Positions 46,131-55,843 of a stretch of DNA of 64,000 nt are shown here, piece after piece. The stretch is from Methylorubrum extorquens (GTDB taxonomy: Bacteria; Pseudomonadota; Alphaproteobacteria; Rhizobiales; Beijerinckiaceae). Each line of letters begins with the position of its first letter. Positions within the stretch are counted from its first letter, which is position 1. The DNA is taken from positions 2,920,001 through 2,984,000 of the forward strand of contig NZ_JALJXF010000001.1 in the NCBI RefSeq assembly GCF_024169925.1, written 5' to 3'. The notes beneath the pieces are model-generated. The model was given only the letters and a program-made list of their open reading frames with translations, had not been told where the DNA came from and searched no databases. Position numbers and translations under genes: made by a program.

Positions 46131-47402
46131 ATGACCGCCGAGAGCTTCGCGCCGAAATCCGACTTCATCCGGGTGCTGCAGGAGCGCGGCTACATCCATC
46201 AGGCCTCGGATCTCGCCGGCATCGACGCGCTGGCGGCGGAAGGGGGGCTGACGACCTATACCGGCTACGATTGCACGGCGGCCTCGCTCCATGTCGGCCA
46301 CCTGCTCTCGATCATGATGCTGCACTGGCTGCAGCAGACCGGCGGCCGGCCGGTCGTGCTGATGGGCGGCGGCACCACCCGCGTCGGCGATCCCTCGGGG
46401 CGCGACGAGGCGCGCAAGATCCTGACGCTGGAGCAGATCGAGGCCAACAAGGACGGGATCAAGCAGACCTTCTCCCGCTTCCTCTCCTTCGGCGAGGACG
46501 GCAACGGGGCGGTCATGGTCGACAACGCCGAGTGGCTGACGAAGCTCAACTACATCGAGATGCTGCGCGACATCGGCCGGCATTTCTCGGTCAACCGCAT
46601 GATGTCGATGGACAGCGTGCGGATGCGGCTGGAGCGCGACCAGGAGTTGTCGTTCCTCGAATTCAACTACATGATCCTGCAATCCTACGACTTCGTGGAG
46701 CTGAATCGCCGCCTCGGCACCCGCCTGCAGATGGGCGGGTCGGACCAGTGGGGCAACATCGTCAACGGCATCGATCTCGGCCGCCGCATGGGCACGCCGC
46801 AGCTCTACGCCCTGACCTGCCCGCTGCTGACCACGTCGTCTGGCGCCAAGATGGGCAAGACCGCGGCCGGTGCCGTCTGGCTCGATGCCGGGATGCTCTC
46901 GCCTTACGATTACTGGCAGTTCTGGCGGAACACCGAGGACGCCGATGTTGGGCGCTTCCTCAAGCTGTTCACACTGCTGCCGCTGCCTGAGATCGAGCGC
47001 CTCGCCGCGCTTCAGGGCGCTGATATCAACGAGGCCAAGACGATCCTCGCCACCGAGGCGACGGCGCTCATGCACGGCGCGGCGGCAGCCTCGGCTGCCG
47101 CCGAGACCGCCCGCAAGACCTTCGTCGAGGGCACGCTGGCGCAATCCCTACCGACCATTCCCGTGCCGTCCGCGGTGATCGAGGCGGGACTTGGCGTGCT
47201 CACCGCTTTCGGCCCGGACTACGCCAAGCTCGTCCCCTCGACCAGCGAGGCGCGCCGCCAGATCAAGGGCGGCGGCTTGCGGGTCAACGACGTACAGGTG
47301 AGCGACGAGAAGGCGGTGTTGCGGACCGAAGACCTGACGGCGGAGGGCGTGATCAAGCTTTCGTTCGGACGCAAGAAGCACGTGCTGCTGCGGCCGGAAT
47401 AG
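46131..47402 (+). CDS. tyrS: Tyrosyl-tRNA synthetase
   Basis: A 423-residue class I synthetase charging tRNA-Tyr. The HIGH-type motif is HVGHLL in [15 protein letters not shown], and the KMSKS-type motif is KMGKT in [35 protein letters not shown] lies between them. The C-terminal S4-like RNA-binding domain covers about residues 355-423 ([19 protein letters not shown]). Start is the ATG at 46131. Confidence 0.96.
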   Translation: MTAESFAPKSDFIRVLQERGYIHQASDLAGIDALAAEGGLTTYTGYDCTAASLHVGHLLSIMMLHWLQQTGGRPVVLMGGGTTRVGDPSGRDEARKILTLEQIEANKDGIKQTFSRFLSFGEDGNGAVMVDNAEWLTKLNYIEMLRDIGRHFSVNRMMSMDSVRMRLERDQELSFLEFNYMILQSYDFVELNRRLGTRLQMGGSDQWGNIVNGIDLGRRMGTPQLYALTCPLLTTSSGAKMGKTAAGAVWLDAGMLSPYDYWQFWRNTEDADVGRFLKLFTLLPLPEIERLAALQGADINEAKTILATEATALMHGAAAASAAAETARKTFVEGTLAQSLPTIPVPSAVIEAGLGVLTAFGPDYAKLVPSTSEARRQIKGGGLRVNDVQVSDEKAVLRTEDLTAEGVIKLSFGRKKHVLLRPE

Positions 47403-47444
47403 CCGCTCCGCCCGACCGGTACGGGGGACTGCGCCCCGTGCCCC

Positions 47445-48521
47445 TCAGGCGGCCTGAAGCCCGCGCACGCGGGCGAAGCCGACCATCTTGCGCGCTTCTT
47501 CGTCCCAGAGCGCCAGCTTCAGGCAGCGCAGGCTCTCGCGCAGGGTCAGGCGGCCCACCCGCCCGAGAACCTCGTGGCCGTCGAGGCATTCCTGCAAGCG
47601 GTAGTTCGGGATGCGGCTGTTGAGGTGGTGCACGTGGTGCAGGCCGACATTGCCGGTGAACCACTGCAGAACCCGCGGCAGCGCGTAGTAGGAACTGCCG
47701 CCGAGCGCCACGCGGTGAAAATCCCAGGCGTCGGCCTCTTCCCAGACGGTCTCCTCGTACTGGTGCTGGACATAGAACAACCAGCCTCCGATCCAGGCGG
47801 CGATGGTGATCACCGGCAGGAACACCCAGAGCACCGGCCCGATGCCGCCGACTGCCAGCGCCAGCACCGCCAGGGCGGTGAGGAGCACGGCGTCGAGTGC
47901 CAGCACGTCGCGCCACGCCGTCCGCCACGGGAGGCCCACGCCGGAGGGCAGGCGCTGCAGGATGAGGAAGTTGATCGGAGAGCCGAGCACGATCAGGATG
48001 AACGGATTGCGGTAAAGCCGGTAGCGCAGCCGGCCCCAGCGCGGCAGCGCGAGGTACTCGCGCACGGTCAGGGTATGGACATCGCCGGTGCCGCGGCGGC
48101 TGAGATCGCCGGTGGTGGCGTGATGCAGGGCATGGGCGCGCTTCCAGCTGTCGTAGGGCGTCACCGTCAGCAGGCTCAGGGCGCGACCGAGCCCATCGTT
48201 GCCGCGGCGTGACGGCAGAAACGAGCCGTGCCCGCAATCGTGCTGGATGATGAAGAGCCTCACCAGGAGACCGCCCGCCGGCACGGCCAGCGGCAGGGCG
48301 AGAAGCGCGTAGCCGTTCGCCGCCGCGACGAGCATGGCGGCACAGAGGATCAGGTAGGGAAGCAGCGTATCGGCCACCTGCCGAAGGGCCATCCGGGGAA
48401 TCGGTTCGCGGAACGCGGCGCAGTGCCGGGCCACCTCGCGCGCGAGCCGCGCGTCGTCGGTCCGGGAGGCCTCGTCCGCGTGCCGGCCTGTCGCGGTCGG
48501 GTTCGATGGTGTGGCAATCAC
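47445..48521 (-). CDS. Membrane fatty acid desaturase
   Basis: A 358-residue di-iron membrane desaturase. All three histidine boxes are present: HDCGHGSFL (about residue 100), HALHHATTG (about 135) and GLHHVHHLNSRIPNYRL (about 300). Two pairs of membrane helices separate them. It fits the omega-6/omega-3 acyl-lipid desaturase group; carotenoid ketolase-type activity is less likely. The GTG at 48521 gives MIATPSNPT. The longer frame to 48926 runs through non-family, arginine-rich sequence. Confidence 0.85.
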   Translation of the reverse strand: MIATPSNPTATGRHADEASRTDDARLAREVARHCAAFREPIPRMALRQVADTLLPYLILCAAMLVAAANGYALLALPLAVPAGGLLVRLFIIQHDCGHGSFLPSRRGNDGLGRALSLLTVTPYDSWKRAHALHHATTGDLSRRGTGDVHTLTVREYLALPRWGRLRYRLYRNPFILIVLGSPINFLILQRLPSGVGLPWRTAWRDVLALDAVLLTALAVLALAVGGIGPVLWVFLPVITIAAWIGGWLFYVQHQYEETVWEEADAWDFHRVALGGSSYYALPRVLQWFTGNVGLHHVHHLNSRIPNYRLQECLDGHEVLGRVGRLTLRESLRCLKLALWDEEARKMVGFARVRGLQAA

Positions 48522-49068
48522 AGTGGCCGGCAATCCTGTTCGTCGAACGCCTTGCGAGGCGGGATAGGCGTGCGAAGGAACCGACCGCGTGATGCGGACG
48601 AGGCCGATGCCGTCGGTCCCGTTTCCACGGTCCGGACGGGTCTTCATCGACGTTGGGGGCGAGCCGCTCGGAGGGTGCGACCCACTCAGCCGCGCGCCAT
48701 GACCTCGCAGGGAATTACGTCGAAAAAATCTCTTCCCCGCCCTTCGATATCGCTGCGATGAGCGCCGGGCTCGGACGCGGTTACCGGTCAGGCCGTACAA
48801 ACCGGTTGGCCTCAAGGCCGTATGCGAAAGGCCGAACCTTGGAAAGGCGCGACTTGAAGCACCGTTCCGCCTCCGATCCGCGTCGGTTTTCGATGCGGGC
48901 TCCTGCGCGTGCCTCATGAGGCTCAACGCGCTCGATGAGGGTCGCTGTCACCCAGCGCTGTTGTGTCGCGTCGCGCCCGTTCGAGGCCGCTCTCGGCGCA
49001 GTTCGGATGTCATCCGCCCCCACCTCGACCGGGCTCTCCAGGCGGTCGGAGGGCCTCGGCTCCGGATC
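48522..49068. other. Upstream region of the desaturase gene
   Basis: Over 500 bases between the desaturase start and the end of the AsmA-like gene, both on the minus strand. No domain-bearing frame was found; short frames here are arginine-rich shadows. A regulatory region for the desaturase is expected. Confidence 0.4.
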
Positions 49069-52000
49069 CTACCGTTCCGGCCCTTCCTGCGTGGCGCCGG
49101 TCGCGAAGGCGTCGCCACTGCCGGCGCCGAAGAGCTTGCGCAGGAAGCCGGGGGCGACCGCCGAGAGCGGGTTCACGTTGACCGTCGGTTTGGCAATCGG
49201 CCCCGAGACGTTGAAGTTCACCGCGAACAGGCCCTCGTTGCTGCCGCCCGCGAGCAGAGGCCCGAACAAAGGCACCTGCGCCACCACGTTGTTGAGCCCG
49301 TAGAGCGGCACGAAGGTGCCGTCGATCTGCGTGCGCTCCTTGGCGGTGTCGAGCCAGCCGCCGGCGGTGAAGCCCATCGCCGCGTTCGAGATCGCCGCGT
49401 CGGAAAAGCTCACCCGCGGGCCGTTGCGGGTGAAGTTCGCGCGCATCTTGTCGAAGTTGACGTCATTGGCGTTGGGGGCCGCCCGCCGTCCGTCCGAGGG
49501 CGGCGGCGCCTGGGCGACGATGCTCGACAGGGCCGGCTCGTTGCGCAGGGCGAAATCCTTGATCTGGACAACGCCGGCCTGCGGGCCGTCGTTGAGGTAG
49601 ATGTTGAGCGCGAGCCGCCCGCCATACATCCGCTTGTAGATGTCGAGGAAGCGCAGCGTCGAACCGGAATCGGCGGAGTCGAGGGTCAGCAGCGGTGCGC
49701 CGCGCTCGCTTCGGACCACGGCACTGAGCGGTGCCCCGCCGAAACGACCCTTGAACTGGGCGGCGCGCAGATCCCCCCCCTTGAAGCTCGCCTTCAGCGT
49801 CGCGTTGGTGAGGGACTCGCCGTTGAAGCCGGAGATGATGTTGGCGGCGATATCCGCCTCGATGTCCTTGCCGGGATCCTTGTTGCTTTTGCCGTCGTCC
49901 GTCATGCCCTTGAGGAAGGGCCGCGCATCGACGACGGCGCCCTTCACCGCGACCTTGTAGGTCGAGCCGGCCCGGTCGAGGCTGACGCGCATGTCGTCGC
50001 CCGGCGAGAGCTTGAGCGCGGTCAGGTCCGCCCGCTCCAGATTGCCCTCGGCCGAGATCGTGGCGCTGCCGCGGGCGAGCGCGGGCGCGGCGTCGAGGGT
50101 GATGTCGCGCAGCTCCATGCCGCCGCCCGCCGCCTCCACCAAGGTGAAGCCGAGGCGCCCGGCCTTGCCCGCGGGCTTGGTCCAGCCGGGCATCAGCCCG
50201 TTGATCGAGGCGCGGGTCAGGTCAGCCTCGACCCGGGCCGGCGGCTTTCCGGCGGAGGCGGGGCGCCCCACCGGCACCACGACGCGGGCCGGAATGACGC
50301 CGCCGAGCTGGGGCGCGGTGGGCAGCCCGCGCTTTGCCCGGAAGGCGTCGTCGAGATTCAGGCTCACCACCGCCTCGCCGGGGGCGCCGGGCTTGGGCTG
50401 TTTCAGGTCGATGGCAACGGCGGCACCGAGCAGCCGCCCGTCGCCCTTGAGGGCGAAGCCGCTGCGGTCGAAGGAGAGCGTGAAGCGGCCCGCTTCGAAA
50501 CGGTCCTTGCCGACCGCCTTGTCCATGCTGAATTCGGTGACGGAGCCGGTCAGCGTCACCGGCATCTCGGCGAGATCGGGCACGTGTTTGAGGTTGATCG
50601 GCACGTCGAGGCGCAGGTCCGCCTTGCCCTTCAGCGTGGCCGGATCGATGTCGGCGCCGGTGAGCCCCTTGAACATCGGGGTTTCGAGGAGTGCGGCCAG
50701 CGAATCGACCGAGCCGGACAGCCGCAGGCCGAGATGAGCGATGATCTTGTCCGGCTGCGGATCGCGGATCAGGAAGGAGGCGTCCGAGATCGTCAGGGCC
50801 CGCGTGTCGGAAAGGCGGATCTCGGCGGTGGCGTTCTGGATCGTCGTGCTGCGGCCGGTGATCGTGCCGGTGACCCGGCCGTGGCTCAGCGGCGGCGCAT
50901 CCTGAGAGACGTTCAGGCTGGCATCCGAGACCGCGAAGGTCACGTTGAGCGCGGCATCCGGCATTGGGTCACCGCGGGTCGCCGCAGCGAGTTCCGGTCC
51001 GCTCATGTCGATCTGGATGTCGGCCTGATCGAGCCGTCCGCCGCGCAGCTCGTCCACGAGGTAGTTGCGCACGCCCGGCGCGATGTTCTCGGGCCAGAGC
51101 CGCATGGCCTTGCGGCCGTCGGTGTCGTTGGCGACGATGTGCAGGGTGATGCCCTCGTCGTCGGCCCGCGTGCCGACCGTCCCGCTCAGGCGGCCGTGCA
51201 GGCCGTCGCCCGCCAGCGCGATCGACTCGATGTTCACGCCCCCCGCCCGGCCGGTGATCCGCCCGCTGATCTCGCCGACGCGGAAGGACGGGTCGCTGCG
51301 GGCGGCGCCGCGCAGCAGGGCATCCTTGCCTGAAAAATCGAGCGTCCAAGCGTCCTCGGCTCCGGGCGGGCCGATGGCGAAGGCGCCGGTGAGGTGCGCG
51401 TCGTTGCCGCCGCCCTTGTAGTCGATGGCGGAGATGGCCAGCGCGCGCCGCGCTTCGTCCCAGCCCGCCTCGGCGCGCAACTCGTCGATGACGACCGGGT
51501 TGAAGTCCTTCTCATCGATGAGGAGCGTGCCGCCGCCGGTCTTCACCTCGGCCTTCATCGTTTCGATGCGCCCCCCCGACAGCGAAACGTCGGCTCGGGC
51601 CGAGAACTTGAGATCGGTCTCCACCGGCATCTTCGAGTGGCCTGACAGCAGCAGGAGGTCGGTGACGGGCAGGTCGTCCAGGGTGATGACGCCCGCGCGC
51701 CGCCCCTCCCCCGCCTCGTGGACGCGCCCGCCGAAGCGCCACTCGCCGTTGGGCCCGTCGATGCGCAGCTCGAACACCCGCGAATCGTCGCTGGTGCCGC
51801 GGCGGAACAGGCCGTTCACCCGCTCGAAGGTGGCCTGATGCCGGGCATCGTCGACGAGGGTCAGGCGCCCGTTGGTGATCCGCGCCCGGTCGAGGGCGCC
51901 GATGACGCCGGCCGGATCGAGCACCACACCGAAGATCGAGGCGACCGCCGCCGAGACCGGCGAGACGGTGCCGCGCGCGGCGTCCACGCTCGGCAGGGTG

Positions 52001-52521
52001 TGAGGCTTGGCTGCCTCCCCTGCCCCTTCCCCGAGCGTCGGTGACGAGGCCGCGAAGGCGATGGAGCCATCGTCGTGGACGAGGGCGGTCATCTCGATGT
52101 CGCGGAATTCGATGGAGCGCGGCTGGACCGAAAGACGCAGCAGACTCCACGTATCGAGGCTGACCACGGCAAGCGGGGCGCGCACCACCAGCGCGCCCTC
52201 CGGATTGAAGATGTCGAGCCCGCCGACCCGGAGTGCCAGCGAGGATTCGCTGTCGAGTTCGAGCGCGCTGTCGCGCAACGCCACGCGCCAGCCCGGCCCG
52301 AAGCGGCCCGCCACCGCCTCGGCGACCTGATGCGTCAGGCCGTCGATGCGCAGCGGACCCTGCGACAATCGCAGGGCGACGAGCCCGCCGCCGAGCCCGA
52401 GCAGGAAGACGAGCAGCAGCGCGCACCACAGCACCGGCCGCCGACGGCGGCGCGCTTGGCGCGGCGCAGGCGCCTCGACCGCCTCCTGGAGCAGGGTCCT
52501 GGCCGTTTCCTGATCCATCAC
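49069..52521 (-). CDS. Large AsmA/YhdP-like envelope protein (DUF3971)
   Basis: A 1150-residue protein with a short cytoplasmic basic N-terminus, one membrane helix (about residues 29-52, LWCALLLVFLLGLGGGLVAL) and a very long periplasmic part of repeating beta-strand character. DUF3971/AsmA-like segments include SQGPLRIDGL after the helix and GRITGRAGGVNIESIAL, and the C-terminal VPLFGPLLAGGSNEGLFAVN with FNVSGPIAKPTVNVNPLSA typical of YhdP-like proteins. This group is thought to form bridge-like channels for phospholipid transport to the outer membrane. Start is the double ATG at 52521/52518. Confidence 0.85.
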   Translation of the reverse strand: MMDQETARTLLQEAVEAPAPRQARRRRRPVLWCALLLVFLLGLGGGLVALRLSQGPLRIDGLTHQVAEAVAGRFGPGWRVALRDSALELDSESSLALRVGGLDIFNPEGALVVRAPLAVVSLDTWSLLRLSVQPRSIEFRDIEMTALVHDDGSIAFAASSPTLGEGAGEAAKPHTLPSVDAARGTVSPVSAAVASIFGVVLDPAGVIGALDRARITNGRLTLVDDARHQATFERVNGLFRRGTSDDSRVFELRIDGPNGEWRFGGRVHEAGEGRRAGVITLDDLPVTDLLLLSGHSKMPVETDLKFSARADVSLSGGRIETMKAEVKTGGGTLLIDEKDFNPVVIDELRAEAGWDEARRALAISAIDYKGGGNDAHLTGAFAIGPPGAEDAWTLDFSGKDALLRGAARSDPSFRVGEISGRITGRAGGVNIESIALAGDGLHGRLSGTVGTRADDEGITLHIVANDTDGRKAMRLWPENIAPGVRNYLVDELRGGRLDQADIQIDMSGPELAAATRGDPMPDAALNVTFAVSDASLNVSQDAPPLSHGRVTGTITGRSTTIQNATAEIRLSDTRALTISDASFLIRDPQPDKIIAHLGLRLSGSVDSLAALLETPMFKGLTGADIDPATLKGKADLRLDVPINLKHVPDLAEMPVTLTGSVTEFSMDKAVGKDRFEAGRFTLSFDRSGFALKGDGRLLGAAVAIDLKQPKPGAPGEAVVSLNLDDAFRAKRGLPTAPQLGGVIPARVVVPVGRPASAGKPPARVEADLTRASINGLMPGWTKPAGKAGRLGFTLVEAAGGGMELRDITLDAAPALARGSATISAEGNLERADLTALKLSPGDDMRVSLDRAGSTYKVAVKGAVVDARPFLKGMTDDGKSNKDPGKDIEADIAANIISGFNGESLTNATLKASFKGGDLRAAQFKGRFGGAPLSAVVRSERGAPLLTLDSADSGSTLRFLDIYKRMYGGRLALNIYLNDGPQAGVVQIKDFALRNEPALSSIVAQAPPPSDGRRAAPNANDVNFDKMRANFTRNGPRVSFSDAAISNAAMGFTAGGWLDTAKERTQIDGTFVPLYGLNNVVAQVPLFGPLLAGGSNEGLFAVNFNVSGPIAKPTVNVNPLSAVAPGFLRKLFGAGSGDAFATGATQEGPER

Positions 52522-52668
52522 TCGTTCGCTGCTGCACCCGTGGGTTCGGGCGGAGGTCCGTTTGCCGCGGCCTCTTTCCTCAGGATTCGAACCACTCCGG
52601 CATGGCGTCCCGGGAGGTCTGCGTGCATGGGGTCAGGCACACCATCAATCGGCCGAAAGGAAGGCGAG

Positions 52669-53136
52669 ATGCCGCTGGAAACTGGCAATCCCGCACCCCT
52701 GTTCTCGTTACCCGGAGCGGGGGGAGAGACCATCTCTCTCGAAAGTCTACGCGGTCACAAAGTCGTGCTTTATTTCTATCCCAAGGACGACACGAGCGGT
52801 TGCACCCTCGAGGCGCAGAACTTCAACGCCCAGAGCGAGGCCTTCGCCGTGGCCGAGGCGAAGGTGGTCGGGGTCTCACCGGATTCCGTCAAAAGTCACG
52901 ATAAATTCAGGACGAAGTACGGGCTGACCTTTCCGCTCGCCTCCGACGAAGCCAAATCGATGCTGGAAGCTTACGGCGTCTGGGTCGAGAAGAGCATGTA
53001 CGGCCGAAAATATATGGGCGTTGAGCGTACGACCCTGCTCGTCGACCGCGAGGGGCGGATCGCGCGGATCTGGCACAAGGTGAAGGTGCCGGGCCATGTC
53101 GAGGAGGTTCTGGCGGCGGTTCAGGCATTGGCCTGA
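52669..53136 (+). CDS. bcp: Peroxiredoxin, Bcp/PrxQ type, single cysteine
   Basis: A 155-residue thiol peroxidase. The peroxidatic cysteine is Cys45 in YPKDDTSGCTLEAQNF. The resolving cysteine normally five residues later is Gln here, and no other cysteine exists in the chain, so it is a one-Cys form needing an external thiol. GVSPDSVKSHDKFRTKYGL and VERTTLLVDREGRI complete the fold. The ATG at 52669 follows AAGGAAGGCGAG, a good ribosome site. Confidence 0.93.
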   Translation: MPLETGNPAPLFSLPGAGGETISLESLRGHKVVLYFYPKDDTSGCTLEAQNFNAQSEAFAVAEAKVVGVSPDSVKSHDKFRTKYGLTFPLASDEAKSMLEAYGVWVEKSMYGRKYMGVERTTLLVDREGRIARIWHKVKVPGHVEEVLAAVQALA

Positions 53137-53157
53137 AGACGGATCGCCCGCCGACAT

Positions 53158-53190
53158 CATCCCGAAAGACGGTCATCGGCTCTCGGGATG
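53158..53190. repeat. Palindromic intergenic repeat, related to 8163-8208
   Basis: CATCCCGA and TCGGGATG form a perfect inverted repeat around AAGACGGTCATCGGCTC, immediately after bcp. The shared CCCGAAAG.CGGT..CGGCT.TCGG pattern relates it to the elements at 8163-8258. It could terminate bcp transcription. Confidence 0.6.
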
Positions 53191-53310
53191 GTGCAATGTT
53201 GCAGGCGGAAGCTTCTTGTCTCCTTCGGGGCGGCGGATCGCTCGGAAATGCGAGGCTTCCTTAACCTTAATCGTCTGTGATCGGGCCCGTCTTCGAACGT
53301 CCGACGTGCC

Positions 53311-54480
53311 ATGCCATCGACTGCTCAGGCCTGCCGCAGTGCCGGCCTTTCCCCTCTCTCCCAGCGCCGTCTCGTCCGGGCGCTCGGCCTCGGGTTCGCC
53401 GTCTCGACGCTCTGGGCGGCCGCCGCGAGCTATACTCTCGTCTTCCACGACGAGATGCTGGCCCGCTTCGTTTCGCGCCAGAGCGCGATGCAGTTCACCT
53501 ACGAGGAGCGGATCGGCATCCTCCAGCGCGCCCTCGACCGCGCGGCGGCCGAGCGCAACGCGGAGCGCGGCAGCGTCGAGAGCCGGCTCTCCGCCCTGAC
53601 CGAGCGGCAGGCCCTGATCGAGAAGCGCCAGGGGCTGCTCTCGGGGCTGGGTGGGGCCGCAGCACCCATCGATGTGCCGCCGCCTGCCCCGGTCGCGGAG
53701 CCCGCGGCCCGTGTCCAGAAGCCGTTCCCGACGCCGGAACTGCGCATGGGCGGCGAGGACCGGGCCGAGGCCGCCGGACGCGCCGCATCCGCCCGCCTGT
53801 CGCGCCTGGAGGGTGCGCTCCAGCGTATCACCGAGGCTCAGTCGCGCGCCGCGGCCGGCCTTGCTCTTGAGGCCGGGCGCAGCGCCGAGCGGTTCCGCGA
53901 CCTGATCGCCCGCACGGGTCTCTCCCCGGCTCGGTTCGATCCGCCTCCGGGCGGCGTCGGCGGCCCGCTGGTTCCGCTCGGGCCCGATGCCTTCGAGCAG
54001 GCGCTGGCCGAGGCTCGGCGCCAGATCGAGGAGGAGACGCATCTGCGCCGGGTGACCGCCGCCCTCCCCTTCCGCCAGCCGCTTCCGGGCGAGCTTGCCT
54101 TCACCAGCAGCTTCGGCGCCCGGCTCGACCCCTTCACCCGCGGCTACGCGCTCCACACGGGCGTGGATATGCGTGCCGAGACCGGCGCTCCGGTCCGGGC
54201 CACCGCCGCCGGGCGGATCACGGCGGCCGAGTATGCCGGCGGTTACGGCAACATGGTCGAGGTCGATCACGGCCGCGGCCTCGCCACGCGCTACGCGCAT
54301 CTTTCCGGCACCGCGGTCTCGGTCGGCCAGCGGGTCGAGGCGGGGAGTGTGGTCGGGTTTGCCGGCTCGACCGGTCGCTCGACCGGCAGCCACCTGCATT
54401 ACGAGACCCGCATCGATGGCGAGCCGGTCGATCCGCAGCGGTTCCTGCGGGCCGGTGCGCAGCTCGACTTCGCGGATTGA
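53311..54480 (+). CDS. M23 family metallopeptidase (LytM-type) with coiled coil
   Basis: A 389-residue exported or membrane-anchored protein. One hydrophobic segment (about residues 25-46) is followed by coiled-coil stretches (IGILQRALDRAAAERNAERG) and a proline/alanine linker. The C-terminal LytM/M23 domain covers about 265-380. HTGVDMRAE (H-x3-D) and SHLHYETRIDG supply zinc ligands and catalytic His, so it is probably an active endopeptidase. A perfect 20-bp hairpin follows its stop directly. Confidence 0.9.
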   Translation: MPSTAQACRSAGLSPLSQRRLVRALGLGFAVSTLWAAAASYTLVFHDEMLARFVSRQSAMQFTYEERIGILQRALDRAAAERNAERGSVESRLSALTERQALIEKRQGLLSGLGGAAAPIDVPPPAPVAEPAARVQKPFPTPELRMGGEDRAEAAGRAASARLSRLEGALQRITEAQSRAAAGLALEAGRSAERFRDLIARTGLSPARFDPPPGGVGGPLVPLGPDAFEQALAEARRQIEEETHLRRVTAALPFRQPLPGELAFTSSFGARLDPFTRGYALHTGVDMRAETGAPVRATAAGRITAAEYAGGYGNMVEVDHGRGLATRYAHLSGTAVSVGQRVEAGSVVGFAGSTGRSTGSHLHYETRIDGEPVDPQRFLRAGAQLDFAD

Positions 54481-54522
54481 CGCCCCCTGTCTCCTCCCCG
54501 CGCGGGGAGGAGACAGGGGGCG
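54481..54522 (+). terminator. Strong hairpin after the M23 gene
   Basis: Beginning at the base after the stop codon, CGCCCCCTGTCTCCTCCCCG pairs perfectly with its complement at 54503-54522 around a two-base loop. No T-run follows on the plus strand, so it is probably a 3'-end stabiliser or Rho-assisted terminator. It resembles the hairpins at 21580 and 41245. Confidence 0.65.
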
Positions 54523-54524
54523 TC

Positions 54525-54631
54525 ATACCAGATCCGATCGATCCCTTCGGGATAGCGGATCTGGGCTCCGCTCAGGTGCCGCGCGGGCTCACTGATAAGC
54601 TTCCCGCTCGAATCGAGCGGAAACCGTATCA
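54525..54631. repeat. Composite intergenic repeat, full copy
   Basis: About 107 bases with two palindromic halves. The first is AGATCCG/CGGATCT with an inner ATCCCTTCGGGAT hairpin. The second is TTCCCGCTCG/CGAGCGGAAA. They are joined by CTCAGGTGCCGCGCGGGCTC. The same element occurs inverted at 35117-35224 and in part at 3166-3227. Its last bases include the prfB stop codon. Confidence 0.8.
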
Positions 54632-55757
54632 GTCGATGTCCGCGACGTCTTCGCTGCCGCCGAACACGCGTTGCGCCAGCGAGGCTTCCATGAACGGGTC
54701 GAGGTCGCCGTCGAGCACCTCGTCCGGATCGGTGGATTGCGTGCCGGTGCGCAGATCCTTCACGAGCTGGTACGGCTGAAGCACGTAGGATCGGATCTGG
54801 TGGCCCCAGCCGATCTCGGTCTTCGAGGCCGCCTCGGCGTTGGCCTTCTCCTCGCGCTTCTTCAGCTCGGCCTCGTAGAGGCGGGCGCGCAGCATGTTCC
54901 AGGCGGTGGCCCGGTTCTTGTGCTGCGAGCGCTCCTGCTGGCAGGCCACGACGATGCCGGTCGGGTTGTGCGTGATGCGCACCGCCGAATCGGTCGTGTT
55001 GACGTGCTGGCCCCCCGCGCCCGACGACCGGTAGGTATCGATGCGGCAGTCCGATTCCTTGATCTCGATCTCGATCCGGTCATCGACGACCGGATAGACC
55101 CAGACCGACGCGAAGCTGGTGTGCCGCCGCGCGTTGGAATCGTAGGGCGAGATCCGCACGAGCCGGTGCACGCCCGACTCGGTCTTGAGCCAGCCATAGG
55201 CGTTGTGGCCCTTGATCAGGAGCGTGGCGCCCTTGATCCCGGCCTCTTCACCATCGGTCATCTCGACGATCTCGACCTTGAACTTCCGGCGCTCGGCCCA
55301 GCGGGCATACATGCGCTGGAGCATGTTGGCCCAGTCCTGGCTCTCGGTGCCGCCCGCGCCCGCATGGACTTCGAGATAGGTGTCGAAGCCGTCGGCCTCA
55401 CCCGAGAGCAGGGTCTCGACCTGACGGCTCGCGGCTTCCTTCTCGACCGCCTTGATCGTGGCCTCGCCCTCGTTGATGGAGGCCTGGTCGCCTTCCATCT
55501 CGCCGAGTTCGATCAGCGTCGCGCCATCGTCGAGATCGCGTTCGAGCTTCTTGATCGCGGTGACGGCCTCGTCGAGCTCCTGGCGCTCGCGCATGACCTT
55601 CTGTGCGGCCTCCGGATCGTTCCAGAGGTCGGGGTTCTCGGAAGCCGCGTTCAGCTCCGCGAGACGTTTATCGACGGTGTCCCAGTCAAAGATGCCTCCT
55701 CAGCAGCCCTATAGACTGCTTGGCGGCATCCGAGGCCTGTTCGATCTCGGCGCGCAT
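54629..55757 (-). CDS. prfB: Peptide chain release factor 2, made by programmed +1 frameshift
   Basis: Release factor 2, 375 residues after frameshifting, ends translation at UGA and UAA. The ATG at 55757 opens a 23-codon frame ending CTT TGA C; the rest continues in the +1 frame from 55687 ([12 protein letters not shown]) to 54629. The catalytic GGQ motif is in [19 protein letters not shown]. The stop-recognition tripeptide is SPY in [16 protein letters not shown] rather than the textbook SPF. An ATG at 55594 that would give a 321-residue form is internal and not the true start. Confidence 0.93.
55685..55700 (-). promoter_or_regulatory. prfB programmed +1 frameshift signal
   Basis: On the minus strand AGGAGG is followed by CAT, then CTT TGA C. 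This matches the known RF2 autoregulatory site: an internal Shine-Dalgarno three bases before the CUU slippery codon and a UGA in a poor C context. Low RF2 lets the ribosome slip forward one base and make more RF2. Confidence 0.93.
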
Positions 55758-55843
55758 CTGGTGTGAAACTCGTTTGTCGGTGTGGTCCGGGGTGATACCG
55801 GGCGCCTCCCGCCCTGTAAACCGCTGCCCTGTAAACCGCCGCG

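Noticed and set aside
48916..51333. An 805-codon plus-strand frame opposite the AsmA-like gene
   Set aside because: It is low-complexity Arg/Gly/Ala sequence; the minus frame has a membrane anchor and AsmA/YhdP features.
54525..54631. Possibility that the repeat at the prfB end is a simple terminator
   Set aside because: The same sequence occurs inverted at 35117 and partly at 3166 in unrelated contexts, so it is a dispersed element, though it may also act at the 3' end.
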